Under the pieces are notes generated by a model. That model ran no database searches and was not told where the DNA came from. It saw nothing but the letters and a program-made list of their open reading frames with translations. A program made the position numbers and the translations under genes. This document shows positions 1 through 8,449 of a stretch of 11,400 bases of DNA, in pieces (position 1 is the stretch's first letter; each line of letters begins with the position of its first letter). This DNA comes from Tieghemiomyces parasiticus. Lineage: Eukaryota; Kickxellomycota; Dimargaritomycetes; Dimargaritales; Dimargaritaceae. Location: positions 1-11,400 of the forward strand of contig JANBPT010001278.1 of NCBI GenBank assembly GCA_027575765.1, given 5' to 3'.

Positions 1-432
1 GAAGCGCCGCCCGGTCCGCGCGGCTGCAGGCGGCTCGTCTGCGCTGATTTTTGCATCCCCGGGGGTGCCTTACCCCCACTTCTCCCTGCATCAGGGACCG
101 TTTGATCTCGGTGTGACGGTCGGTCAACGGGAAGTGACGTGGCCAACTCCGTACCGTGTACCGTTTTACCCCTTTTCCCACATCTACTATTTTAAGGTAC
201 CCGACGAAGTTGAGCGTGGCCGAATTCGATCGCAAACCACGCTCGGTCTTCTAGTTTTTGAAGTCTCCGAAGGCGGACCATAACTGGGAAACGTGGGGAG
301 GGGGTCCCCAGTCAACCAGTGATCGGCCCCTTCATCATACAAGCCGCCCGTCGTTATATTCACGCGAGTCTAACCTTCATCCATTTTCACCCTGGACCGC
401 AACCTGTTGCGTCAATGCCCATCCCTCCACAG
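1..432 (+). other. Upstream part of partial gene: candidate intron, possible exon remnant
   Basis: This stretch precedes the terminal exon at 433-588. A CTAAC motif at 370-374, a fungal branch-point type sequence, and a pyrimidine-rich run ending in CAG at 430-432 suggest a 3' splice site. The donor is not resolved. The best candidate I see is AAG|GTACCC with GT at 197; it is in phase 0 with a frame open from base 2, matching the phase-0 acceptor. The codons of that open frame show little of the third-position bias seen in the firm exons, so it may be chance. Another frame in the very GC-rich first 47 bases reaches a stop at 45-47, so an unrelated gene could also end there. Splicing here is inference only. 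Confidence 0.3.
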
Positions 433-588
433 GTTGATCGTAGCAAGTGGTTCCAGAAGCGCCTGTCCTCCACTTCGCGCAACATGCAGGGGTCGCCCTT
501 CAATGTACACCGCGCCCTGGTCCCGACGACCTCGTCGTCGGTGATGGACAACGATCCCCACTTCAACCTGGGCGACATAATGCCCTGA
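433..588 (+). CDS. 3'-terminal exon of an unrecognised protein gene (partial)
   Basis: Fifty-one codons followed by TGA at 586-588. Third codon positions are overwhelmingly C or G, as in the two firm genes of the window, while the same frame upstream of 433 loses this bias. That contrast is why I place the exon start at the CAG acceptor at 432 rather than at the upstream ATG at 319, which would give 89 residues. The encoded C-terminus is hydrophilic: it begins near a VDRSKWFQKRL segment, has a Ser/Thr-rich middle (PTTSSS) and ends in an acidic/hydrophobic tail (FNLGDIMP). It has no membrane segment, recognisable domain or obvious targeting motif. The rest of the gene lies upstream, in or before 1-432. 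I do not recognise the family. A short standalone gene starting at 319 is possible but less likely. Confidence 0.5.
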   Translation, partial: VDRSKWFQKRLSSTSRNMQGSPFNVHRALVPTTSSSVMDNDPHFNLGDIMP

Positions 589-720
589 TCGTTCCCCTTT
601 ACACTCTCTAAACCATACTCGTGCCGTCCGCCCAGGTGGTTAGTTTTGTGCCCTGTCTTTGTTGTTTTTTTTGGCCGCTTCTGAACTACATTAAAGGCTC
701 CCCTCTTCCGGATAGCAATG
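589..720 (+). terminator. Candidate 3' UTR and poly(A) signal of the upstream gene
   Basis: After the TGA at 586-588 there is a pyrimidine-rich stretch, a T-rich run at about 660-674, and an ATTAAA hexamer at 690-695, a common variant of AATAAA. The order and spacing suit a fungal 3' end, but such motifs are short and could be chance. Confidence 0.3.
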
Positions 721-1737
721 CCTTAGACATTTAACACCGGCCCGATCGATGGACGATCGTAAGTACATCTGACTGAGGGGTTAGTTGGTGGGCAGCGGAC
801 GCTGTCCTCCTGGCAGGTCTAGTGTTAGTAAGTATTGGTGGGGGTGAGAGAGAGGGAGGTTACTAATTGAGGATCATCACCCTTGGCTGCCATAACGGCG
901 CCGACCAGGAATAGGAAACTTACCAGCAAATAGCCTGATGGCGTCCCAGTACCGATAAGCAAGCACTATGCACTAGGTTGCGCAGGTTGGCGTGTAACAA
1001 TGGGCGAAAAAGGAGGGTAGGTTAAGGGCAGCTAGCTTCTGTAGCCCTCTCCCTTCGTGACGACAGTTATCTCGTCCCTAATAAATAATATTGCTAGGCA
1101 ATTTTTGTCTAGCGCAAAGCCGAGCATTGTGCGAATTCCCTATTCAATAATAGGGACCGGCGGGCGAGGCGGTGTTGGTTTATACTGAGATACGGGTGGG
1201 AGTTTTATGCCAAAAGGATGATTGAGAAGGCACCGTTCTCGCCCGGTAATCCACGACCACGGCTAAAGTGCCATAGTGTGACGAAATTCATAGGGATGGT
1301 AGAATAAGGGGTGTCATGTTACTAATCCACAACTCGAGGGACTGATGGGCAGGGAGGGGGAGGGTTGTATTGAATCAAACCTGCTCCATAACTGTTAACA
1401 AGAGTTCAGTGGCTACCTCGCTGGCCCTATTCGGATACAAACTGATACGGCCCCTGGTACAATTCGTCTGGTACCTACCTGTTCACCATGTGACACTAGA
1501 CGTCCGTCGTTTCGTCGGTCATTGAGCGACCTTGGACCAGGCAGTCTGGGGGTCTATTTTACTTTCAAACAATTACGTAAGTACAGGCTGTGGTCGTCAG
1601 CGGTAGTCTCTGAGAACCCATCCCGTGTCCCCCACAGTATCGCCAATATTGTTACCCGTACGATAGAGAATATCTATTGAAAACTACCTATGTCATGCCC
1701 TTCAATTACGTCGTTGAATTTATTCCTGCTCAAGAAA

Positions 1738-1745
1738 CCCCCCCC
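1738..1745 (+). repeat. Poly-C tract (8 C)
   Basis: Eight consecutive C residues on the + strand in the long intergenic region, part of a set of C homopolymers all on the same strand. Confidence 0.8.
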
Positions 1746-2380
1746 TCCACGCGTTTGTCGACCGTGTAGTGTATCTCGGATTAACTCGGTCCTGAGCTTA
1801 TAAAAATAATTGTGCGGACATTGATGATCCAAGCCGCCCAGTCGAAAGCTGCAGCATCTGTGTGAATTTTTCTAAAATGAGAAGTCTCACAACCTTTGAC
1901 CGCCAAGGTTCAACCACGAACAGGGCTCATTACCCAACCGTTCTGGTTGGTGAAGCGTATCTGAGACAATAAAGTTCATTCAATTGAGGATTGGTGCCAA
2001 TGTATAAGGTGCGTCGGGGAGGACTCACGGGCCAATGTGCTGAAAAACTGCTCGGTAAGAGCAGCGGCAAGAAGATGGCCACGGGAGACACCACTCTTGC
2101 AATTCTAAAATATGCGTCGTTTCTAGCAGAAAATGCACATAGTAAAAGAAAGAGGGGCGGCGCGGTGTCCTAAAAAAGGGCAAATTAAAATATTAACAAT
2201 TCACACCCAGTCAGGCCAACTGGAAGGTTAGTGTGAACGAAAATCATTGTATCCAGTTATGGATGCGGAGCGGGAAAAAAATGGTACTAGAAAGGGAAGT
2301 CTTGCGTATCTAAGTAAGATATCGTGGTTCAGCCTGTGCAGTGCCTGAGAAGGACGGCCGATATGGCGAGACGGTCTCCT

Positions 2381-2389
2381 CCCCCCCCC
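2381..2389 (+). repeat. Poly-C tract (9 C)
   Basis: Nine consecutive C residues on the + strand in gene-free DNA. The exact length may be uncertain in any assembly because homopolymers are error-prone. Confidence 0.85.
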
Positions 2390-4587
2390 ATTCGTATCGA
2401 AGAAGATTAGAGTTATGGTCGTAGATATTGGTTGGCTCTGATGCGTGGAGAGGGCAGGGTACAGGTAAAGGCGAGCCACCCTTCCATAACCGTACGAGGT
2501 AAATTGTGGAATGCATTGGATACCTTCAGACTTGCCACAGCAGACCGTCAGAATACTTATTTACCAGCATAGCGGTCGGCCCGGGCCAGGTGGGTGTCTA
2601 AATGTATAAAATAATAATAATTAATGGGAGAGAAGGGCGCATTCCCCAGCGCAGTCGTTGTATTGTGGAGCCAGGTCAACAAAGAGGCCGTACTCTGTTC
2701 CGCAAACGTTGGCACCAGCACGTGTCCGTACTAGGAGTTTCAACCGCACTTAACCCACTTTGGTGCAATCAAGTGTGTAGCATTAGGCGTAATGTACTAG
2801 TTACGTCTAATCATTTCGTATGGCGCCGATCTATTCCCGCGCCAACTGTTACACCCCGCCCCTGCCGTAGGGGGGTTCTAAAAGTTGTAGTTTAGCGCAT
2901 CCACTGTTGGGCTCCGTCCGCTTCACTGGCCGCCTTCTAATAGAATTGTTTCATCGCATTGTGTGAACCTCTAGCTATCAAGAGCGCTTACATATTTGGT
3001 ATGTACCTATCGACCTGCTTTCCCTATATGGCTACTGTCTTACACAGCATTGGCCCCCCACTGACAAGAGCGTGCGCAAAAGAAGCCCCGGTCTTACTTC
3101 ATTAAAGTGAAAAACCTGGCTGGTGATCAAATGCAGTTAAGATTCACCCGACAGAACGTACGCACTGAAACTACCAAGGCGTTTATCACGAGCCACACGC
3201 CGTGGTCTGCGGCTGTGGGTCATAGAATAGGGACAGTCTCCACTACCACCCGTACGACGGGTGTGCTTGCCAAAAGCGAGGCCACCGGAAAATATCCGCT
3301 GTTGCATACCGTTGGAGGGGGTTAAGCAGTGACGCATTTCTTGGCCCATGTGCTGTGGCAATAGTCCCCTCCCCCCTGGCCTAATTCGACTGATAGGGCC
3401 AGCCGCGACCTGATGCACTGGCAGATCATACTCGCCAACCACTCTCCCCACGCGCTTGAGCCAGGCTCTATCATAAATACCTATATCCGTGGGCAAGGGA
3501 AGCCCAGCTTCACAGCCCAAGTAAAGATCTTCACCGAACCATGTGGTGGGCAACCCGCTGCTGGCCCACATGAGCTCCTATCGCTACGCCCAACGAGCTG
3601 GCACAGGCATACACACTCCGTTCAATCTACCACCTTTGGTCGATGAGCCAATGGGGCCAGCCGATCAAAGAACAAGGTAATGGACACTTGGTGGGTACGT
3701 AAAAGTTGGGTCACGCTATACGCCAGGGCCTTTAAATCTGGCTTGAGCCAACCCCCCCACACACACGCCTGTTGACTGGGGCTACGGTGGAGTGCAGACA
3801 TTTCCCAACGGCACTGTGCCTTAATCCCTTTTGACTCGAAGGACAGTTTGAGTTATCCGGTTTAGGCACGACCAGCGGGGTGATGGGAGTAAAGAGATGG
3901 TAGACACAATTGGGAAGGGCGAGCTGTGCGAAGTTAGAGACTGGCCCCTGTAAACGATATCCGAAATAAGAGGTAATGTATGGGGGTATTGGCATGGGAT
4001 CCAGACAGGCTTCGGGCGACGAGGTCCAGACTGGCGACCCACACGTTAGTATTGCCGGCCTTCGTTCACCAATGATTTCGATGGCTAACCCCCGCCCCTT
4101 AGAACCAGCGGTCATTTAAAATCAAAGTCGGGCCGGAATGATGTTCAGATTACTGGCGTGACATGCAGGCACTGCAAGGCCGATACGTTAGGCCCTGAGC
4201 CCAAGTAAAGTCGCGCCCGGCCTGTAATTCAGGGAGTAGCTGCGACGGCATCGTCTGGTCGACGAGCCCTGATAGCCAGAGCCGACCGTTTTGCCATAGA
4301 AAGAATAGACATGGCCGGTGGGAGTGTTGGAGTCCCGGCCAGCCCTTGCACAGCCTACCCCTGCAGCCGCATCTGCTCCCGGACTAGTCAGCAGCGGCAC
4401 CAGGTCGGACCTGCACATGCACCCCACCTCCCGAGTGAATCCAAAGGCCAGCGCCTGCAGCCTACTTGGCAGTGAACGGGGGTGTCAGTGAGACTGACAG
4501 GAGAAGCAGGGCTGAACATGGCCTAGGGCGTGAGGAGGGGAGGGGGCTGGCGCTGTATCCCGAACCGCCCCGGAGCGCTTGCCGATG

Positions 4588-4597
4588 CCCCCCCCCC
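4588..4597 (+). repeat. Poly-C tract (10 C)
   Basis: Ten consecutive C residues about 1 kb upstream of the receptor start codon, just before composition turns pyrimidine-rich. Confidence 0.85.
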
Positions 4598-4715
4598 GGG
4601 CTGCCATAGTCAGCCGCCGTTCGCCATTGGTTACTGTGACCCTCGCCGGTCGGTAAGATTTACCCATCTGGCCGCCCTTCCCACCTCACCCCACACTCTG
4701 CACTCCAAAGCCGTG

Positions 4716-4726
4716 CCCCCCCCCCC
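4716..4726 (+). repeat. Poly-C tract (11 C) followed by CCG repeats
   Basis: Eleven C residues running into a short GCCGCCGC stretch, inside the pyrimidine-rich region upstream of the receptor gene. One of the two longest homopolymers in the window. Confidence 0.85.
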
Positions 4727-4797
4727 GCCGCCGCTGTTCGTTTTCATGCTGTATCGCATTCGCATGCCGACAGCGGCCGTCCGCTGGCGGCCAGGTC

Positions 4798-4804
4798 TAT
4801 ATAA
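4798..4804 (+). promoter_or_regulatory. TATA-like motif (TATATAA), distal
   Basis: A good TATA consensus about 800 bases upstream of the receptor start codon. It would imply a very long leader or a spliced 5' UTR, so it may not be the functional element. Confidence 0.25.
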
Positions 4805-4952
4805 CGGGGACACATGGCTGACTTCCATCCGCATGCCGATACCCTCCACGTTTGTATTGCCGCTTTCCACACCTGACCGCCTCTGTTTTGACACATTTAC
4901 TCGGCAGGCTGCCATCACTTGTCGCGCCCCCTAATCCGCTTTAGACCCCTTG

Positions 4953-4961
4953 CCCCCCCCC
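4953..4961 (+). repeat. Poly-C tract (9 C)
   Basis: Nine consecutive C residues in the receptor gene's upstream region, between the two TATA-like motifs at 4798 and 5067. It could contribute to an open promoter structure, but that is inference. Confidence 0.85.
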
Positions 4962-5066
4962 GCGAGGTCTCTTTATCCTTCTCCCGCATCCTCTGGGCTG
5001 CTGACCGCCGATCCGTTCTCTGTCCGTATCCCTCCAAACTTCGCCCTCGTCTCGACCGACGTTCCC

Positions 5067-5078
5067 TATACATATATT
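5067..5078 (+). promoter_or_regulatory. TATA-like AT-rich patch, proximal
   Basis: TATACATATATT stands out as an AT-rich island in C/T-rich DNA about 530 bases before the receptor ATG. The only ATG between it and the gene is at 5268. It is a better-placed promoter candidate than the motif at 4798, but neither is proven. Confidence 0.3.
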
Positions 5079-5267
5079 GGATATCTTTGTGCTTGTGCCC
5101 TGTACCTATCACCATCATCCGTCCTCCTTAGCACATTACTGTCCCACCCCAGACTCTGCCGTATCCACCTGGCTCCAATCAACCAGACCGTCCCTTCGCC
5201 GAACCTCCCCTCAGTTAAGGCCAGAGGTCACCTTGCGTACGAACCTTAAACAGGCCCCTCCTCGCCC

Positions 5268-5438
5268 ATGCGACCAGTTCCTAAACATCCAGTCTTCCCT
5301 TCTGTCCCGTGTTGCCGCCTCTGTTTGGTTGGTTCGTCGCCTAATAGCCCATCTCTGGGGCTCTTCCTACACTCCCACTGCAGTCCAGTGCATCTGCGCA
5401 GTCAAATATCCACAATTTCTCTCTCCTTCCTTCCTTGA
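5268..5438 (+). other. Upstream ORF in the receptor leader (56 codons)
   Basis: The single ATG of the proximal leader opens a 56-codon frame ending at TGA 5436-5438, well before the main start and in the same frame as it. Its context (C at -3, C at +4) is weak, whereas the main start has G at -3 and G at +4, so scanning ribosomes would often pass it. The peptide is Pro/Ser/Cys-rich with no recognisable feature. If the transcript includes it, it could dampen receptor translation; this is inference. Confidence 0.3.
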
Positions 5439-5606
5439 CCACTTCCCCCCCTTTAAGCCTTCACCCAAGCGATCTTTTAGTGACAACCGCCCGTGTGACG
5501 ATATCAGCCCATCCCTATCTTTCGCCCTGCCGATCGACCGACCTCCTGCCACTCACCCTCCCTCGCTACAGCGCCTCGGTTCGAGGCCTGCGGCCGGTCT
5601 TTCGCC

Positions 5607-7430
5607 ATGGCCTACGCAACCTATGAGGTGACGATGGAGCAGCTGGCGGCAGCCGGTATCACCCCTCAGCTCAACACCCGGAAGGTGGTCTACATTGTCG
5701 TCGCCTTTGTTTACGCCATCTACAGTATCTATACCAGTGCGCTTTTTTATGTGCGGTCCAAGCGCAATGATTACCTGACTAAGCGCGCAGTTAACCTAGT
5801 AATGATCCAGTCCATTGCCAATTTACCCTGCGTTATTATCCTGATTCTTTATTCCGGCCTGCAGCTATTCCCCTGCTTCCTGGTCATGTGGACCTACTAC
5901 CTCACTTTCATCGTGTGGGGCGTCGTGCTCATCCTACGCAGCATGATCCTCATCTATCAGAAGCAGATGAACGAGGTCCAGTTCGCCCTCCACCAGCACC
6001 ACAACTACCAACACTCCATCCTCTCTGACCGCACCTACACGGATTCCGACCTCGGCGAGCATAACCGCAGTCGGCTGGCCGGCCTCCGCATTCGCCTGCA
6101 GACCATCCGCAGCCGTCGCGTCCAGTTCCACGACACAATCATCCGCCGTGCTATCCTGGCCGGCCTCTCCCTAGCCGTCGTCATCGCCGTCGTGGTCCAG
6201 GCCGTTTCCCCACGCATGACCCTGTCCCCGCTAATGGTTTACTGCGGTGTTCCCATGTGGGAGTTCATGCCTTATTACGTCTGGCAGTTCTTCTTTACCT
6301 GTATCATTTCACCCATCCTACTCTATCTCATGTACGGTTTCCGCGACGCCTTCGGAATCCGCTACGAGCTGGTCTTCTCCATGACAGTCGCCTTCATCTT
6401 TTTGCCTCTGTACATGATATGGTTCTTTGCCATGCCCGCCAGTGTCAACGCCGCCTTCCCCGTGACCCTCTGGCCAGCCGCCTCGCTGGCCGTTTGCCAC
6501 TTCGTGACGGTTGTGGTCCCGCTCATCTTGTCTCGACGGTTCCTCATGTTCCAGCGCGAGCTGATTGGCCCCCAACAGGATACCCGGTGGCAACAATTCT
6601 CTGACATGCTCAACCAGCCTGACACCTTCGCCGAGTTTACGGAATCTGCCGCCGCTTGCTTTTGCCCCGAGCTGGTCATCTTTCTGCAGCGCTACCAGCA
6701 CCTCAAGGTCCACGTCATTCGCTACTACGAGACCATCCTCCGGCAGGATCGTGATAACGACTCCGACAGTGCTCTACCCAGTGACATGGGCCCCCTGACC
6801 GGGGTGAAGGGCGAATCGTATCTTGATGGCACCCAGCAACTTTCCGTAACCGACGACTGTGCTACCCTGCCTGCCTCACCCCAGCGTAAGGCGTCGCAGA
6901 ACACCGTGGTGGGTGATGGCTTCACCGATCCCCTACGTTGTCCACTGCCGCCCACCGACGGCGAGGCCGAATCGAAGACCGAATCTCCCCATCAACACCT
7001 GTCCCCAATTTCCATTGACGATGCCGACCGTGACCACCCAGGCGCCCTTAACTGCGACGTGCCCATGACGCCCCGTACCGTCGAGCAGATGGACGCAAAA
7101 GAATTCCAGTTCGAGGGCGAACTGGTGCGCATGACCGACACCGTCATGGAGGCCCTCCGGTCACGCGCCAGCCTGCGCGACCTGTTCCATAATTACGGCG
7201 GGGAGCTGCCTGGGCTGTCGATACCCATCCAGCGCGAGATCCACAACATTTACACCGCCTTCGTGCCAGCGAACGCTGAGCTCGCCATCAATCTAAAGTT
7301 CATTTCGGCCCACATGCTCTCCGCCGCCATCGAAAACAAGGAATACTCGCTCACCATGTATGACGAAGCCTTTCGTGAAGCACTCAACATGCTCTATTTC
7401 AACGTATTCCCCAAGCATCTGCACATGTAA
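5607..7430 (+). CDS. Seven-transmembrane receptor with C-terminal RGS domain (GprK-type 7TM-RGS)
   Basis: A 607-residue plasma-membrane protein in one uninterrupted exon with strong third-position C/G bias. The start has G at -3 and +4 and in-frame stops upstream. A short N-terminus is followed by seven hydrophobic segments at about 27-49, 62-83, 87-117, 182-203, 223-244, 254-275 and 283-308. The loop between segments 3 and 4 is long, with a His-rich patch (129-136) and an Arg-rich stretch (154-181). After the last helix comes an RGS fold in two parts: residues 328-367 (FAEF at 341-344, CPELVIFL at 353-360) and 540-605 (IYTAFV at 548-553, AINL at 560-563, YDEA at 585-588, FPKHL at 601-605). 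An acidic, Ser/Pro-rich insert of about 165 residues separates them and holds SP/TP sites (S424, S460, S466, T488) and an RKAS motif. RGS domains speed GTP hydrolysis on G-alpha, and fungal 7TM-RGS proteins (GprK class) couple sensing to that step. The ligand is unknown. Confidence is high for 7TM plus RGS, moderate for the class name. Confidence 0.88.
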   Translation: MAYATYEVTMEQLAAAGITPQLNTRKVVYIVVAFVYAIYSIYTSALFYVRSKRNDYLTKRAVNLVMIQSIANLPCVIILILYSGLQLFPCFLVMWTYYLTFIVWGVVLILRSMILIYQKQMNEVQFALHQHHNYQHSILSDRTYTDSDLGEHNRSRLAGLRIRLQTIRSRRVQFHDTIIRRAILAGLSLAVVIAVVVQAVSPRMTLSPLMVYCGVPMWEFMPYYVWQFFFTCIISPILLYLMYGFRDAFGIRYELVFSMTVAFIFLPLYMIWFFAMPASVNAAFPVTLWPAASLAVCHFVTVVVPLILSRRFLMFQRELIGPQQDTRWQQFSDMLNQPDTFAEFTESAAACFCPELVIFLQRYQHLKVHVIRYYETILRQDRDNDSDSALPSDMGPLTGVKGESYLDGTQQLSVTDDCATLPASPQRKASQNTVVGDGFTDPLRCPLPPTDGEAESKTESPHQHLSPISIDDADRDHPGALNCDVPMTPRTVEQMDAKEFQFEGELVRMTDTVMEALRSRASLRDLFHNYGGELPGLSIPIQREIHNIYTAFVPANAELAINLKFISAHMLSAAIENKEYSLTMYDEAFREALNMLYFNVFPKHLHM

Positions 7431-7665
7431 GCGTCGCCCGTCCTTACCACCAATGTCCCTGCATTCCCCCATTGGCTCTGTCTGCTATTCCCTCCTCGTC
7501 AGCGTTAATTTTCGTTCGCCCCAATTATTATGATGCCCGAGGGCAACCCATCCACGATTTAGAGCCATCCGTTTACCTCACACCTTCCTGCACTACATAT
7601 TTCCATTGCTTACCTCACCCCGCTAACTTGTATAAACGTAATCAATTTTTTTATACAAAATTTCG
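7431..7665 (+). terminator. 3' UTR and candidate 3'-end signal of the 7TM-RGS gene
   Basis: The sequence after TAA 7428-7430 stays pyrimidine-rich for about 200 bases and then becomes AT-rich. At 7628-7636 and 7650-7658 a perfect 9-bp inverted repeat (TTGTATAAA / TTTATACAA) flanks a T-run. UA-rich efficiency-type elements followed by a T-run are typical of fungal 3' ends. No canonical AATAAA is present in this stretch. The hairpin itself may be incidental. Confidence 0.35.
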
Positions 7666-7764
7666 TGCCGGCATACCTTTCAGACTGGTCAAGGTTCCAT
7701 TTATCTGATGATAAGGTGGGCCACGAATTCGAACAGACTCAGTGGGATGTGGAGTGCCGCAGTA

Positions 7765-7824
7765 ACGGTCCGACCGTGCAGCATGTAAGTATTGATCGTC
7801 AGCCAACTCCTTTAGCTGATCAAT
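7765..7824. repeat. Pair of adjacent small inverted repeats
   Basis: ACGGT/ACCGT at 7765-7777 forms a 5-bp hairpin with a 3-base loop. Immediately after it, ATTGAT-CGT-CAGC at 7791-7803 pairs with GCTG-ATCAAT at 7815-7824, giving a 10-bp stem with a 3-base bulge and an 11-base loop. They lie about 340 bases past the receptor stop codon. Function is unknown and either could be chance. Confidence 0.35.
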
Positions 7825-8436
7825 CGAGGCCAGACTCGAGGTCATTTAGTTGACTTGTAAGGGGTCGTCTTGGCCGATTTCCTAAACACTCTGCATTATC
7901 CATCTCACGCCTTCAGAGGGGAGGCGGTATGTCAGGGTCTGGACAGCCGGATGAGGTATCGGTCCGGTAATTGATTTTTTGGCTGCTGGGTTTTGCACAA
8001 CTTGCGGGGTCAAGTAAGGGAGGCCATTTGGCGGCCAAAGGTGGGGGAGGAGCGAACCTTGACATCACCCGAGCGCCGTTCGGAAGGGGCAGCATCGTTC
8101 TGTATCAATCCGTAGCCTTCACGATTGTACAGTGTCGTAGTGTGCATACGGATTACTTTACCGTGGCACCCCATCTTATCGGCTTGGCCATTGTCTTCTC
8201 AGCTGCGCAGGTCCCGTGATGTACGCCACACTGGTTTTCCGCGGACAAGCGTTCTAGGTGGGCAATGCAGAGCTTACTATCTGCGGAGATAATGCATGAT
8301 AGCGACCCTCTTCAGCGCATCACTTTTCACGGTGTTGGTCCGGAAATAAAGGTCGGTCCTCATCCAGCGAGCGTGGAACGGTGGCGCATGGCAGATGGAC
8401 CATCTCGGGCCTAAGTATTTTTACTTGTCCATACTC

Positions 8437-8449
8437 ATATATATATATA
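8437..8449. repeat. AT dinucleotide microsatellite
   Basis: Thirteen bases of uninterrupted alternating A and T in intergenic DNA. Confidence 0.85.

Larger units (their letters stand above)
721..4659. other. Long intergenic region with no supported gene
   Basis: About 3.9 kb of mixed-composition DNA. Open frames occur on both strands, the longest being 144 codons on the minus strand at 3137-3571. None shows the third-position C/G bias of the real genes, a recognisable domain, or a convincing start context. I looked for tRNA B-box-like motifs, terminal repeats, reverse-transcriptase or transposase motifs and tandem arrays and found none I could support. Short inverted repeats (for example 1138-1155, 1891-1910, 1934-1950, 4483-4499) have 6-7 bp stems and are expected by chance. 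Poly-C tracts are listed separately. Confidence 0.6.
4660..5606 (+). promoter_or_regulatory. Pyrimidine-rich promoter / 5' leader of the 7TM-RGS gene
   Basis: From about 4660 the sense strand becomes strongly C/T-rich and stays so up to the start codon at 5607, where composition switches to ordinary coding sequence. Between 4836 and 5606 there is only one ATG (at 5268), which suits a transcribed leader cleared of upstream starts. In-frame stops at 5436, 5454, 5478, 5481 and 5496 exclude a simple N-terminal extension of the receptor. TATA-like motifs lie at 4798-4804 and 5067-5078. The true transcription start, and any leader intron, cannot be read from the sequence. Longer open frames here, such as one over 5077-5631, lack an ATG start and are by-products of the stop-poor composition. 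Confidence 0.55.

Noticed and set aside
1905..1915. tRNA B-box-like GGTTCAACC motif
   Set aside because: No matching A box, no acceptor stem and no cloverleaf can be drawn around it. A similar minus-strand motif near 9025 fails the same way.
2000..2173. Small Lys/Arg-rich ORF (57 codons from ATG 2000) ending in a KRKRGG-type basic cluster
   Set aside because: The nuclear-signal-like basic patch and an upstream AATAAA caught my eye, but codon use is unbiased, there is no start-context or promoter support, and the length is within chance.
2602..2895. 97-codon plus-strand frame with a TATAAAATAATAAT stretch at its start
   Set aside because: The AT-rich start is low complexity. The predicted peptide is random-looking with no bias; nothing resembles a transposon protein.
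3137..3571. 144-codon minus-strand open frame (with an overlapping 72-codon plus-strand frame at 3107-3325)
   Set aside because: No third-position bias, no domain or motif, and about the length that chance allows in this much DNA.
3732..4115. 127-codon minus-strand open frame
   Set aside because: Mixed codon use, no recognisable feature, and an overlapping frame of similar quality.
4483..4499. Perfect 7-bp hairpin TGTCAGT-GAG-ACTGACA
   Set aside because: Stems this short recur by chance several times per window. It is not near a gene end, and no T-run follows.
4761..4840. Repeated CGCATGCCGA at about 4761 and 4830
   Set aside because: Only 10 bases in two copies; it could be a factor site but is not distinguishable from chance.
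4530..4934. 134-codon plus-strand frame and its 95-codon antisense partner
   Set aside because: They arise from the C-rich, stop-poor region upstream of the receptor and encode only low-complexity Pro/Gly runs.
5077..5631. 184-codon frame across the receptor leader and start codon
   Set aside because: It begins at TTG with no ATG and overlaps the receptor start out of frame. The length is explained by C/T-rich DNA having few stops.
5934..6713. Several 60-131-codon minus-strand frames inside the receptor gene
   Set aside because: Shadows of the strong third-position C/G bias on the coding strand.
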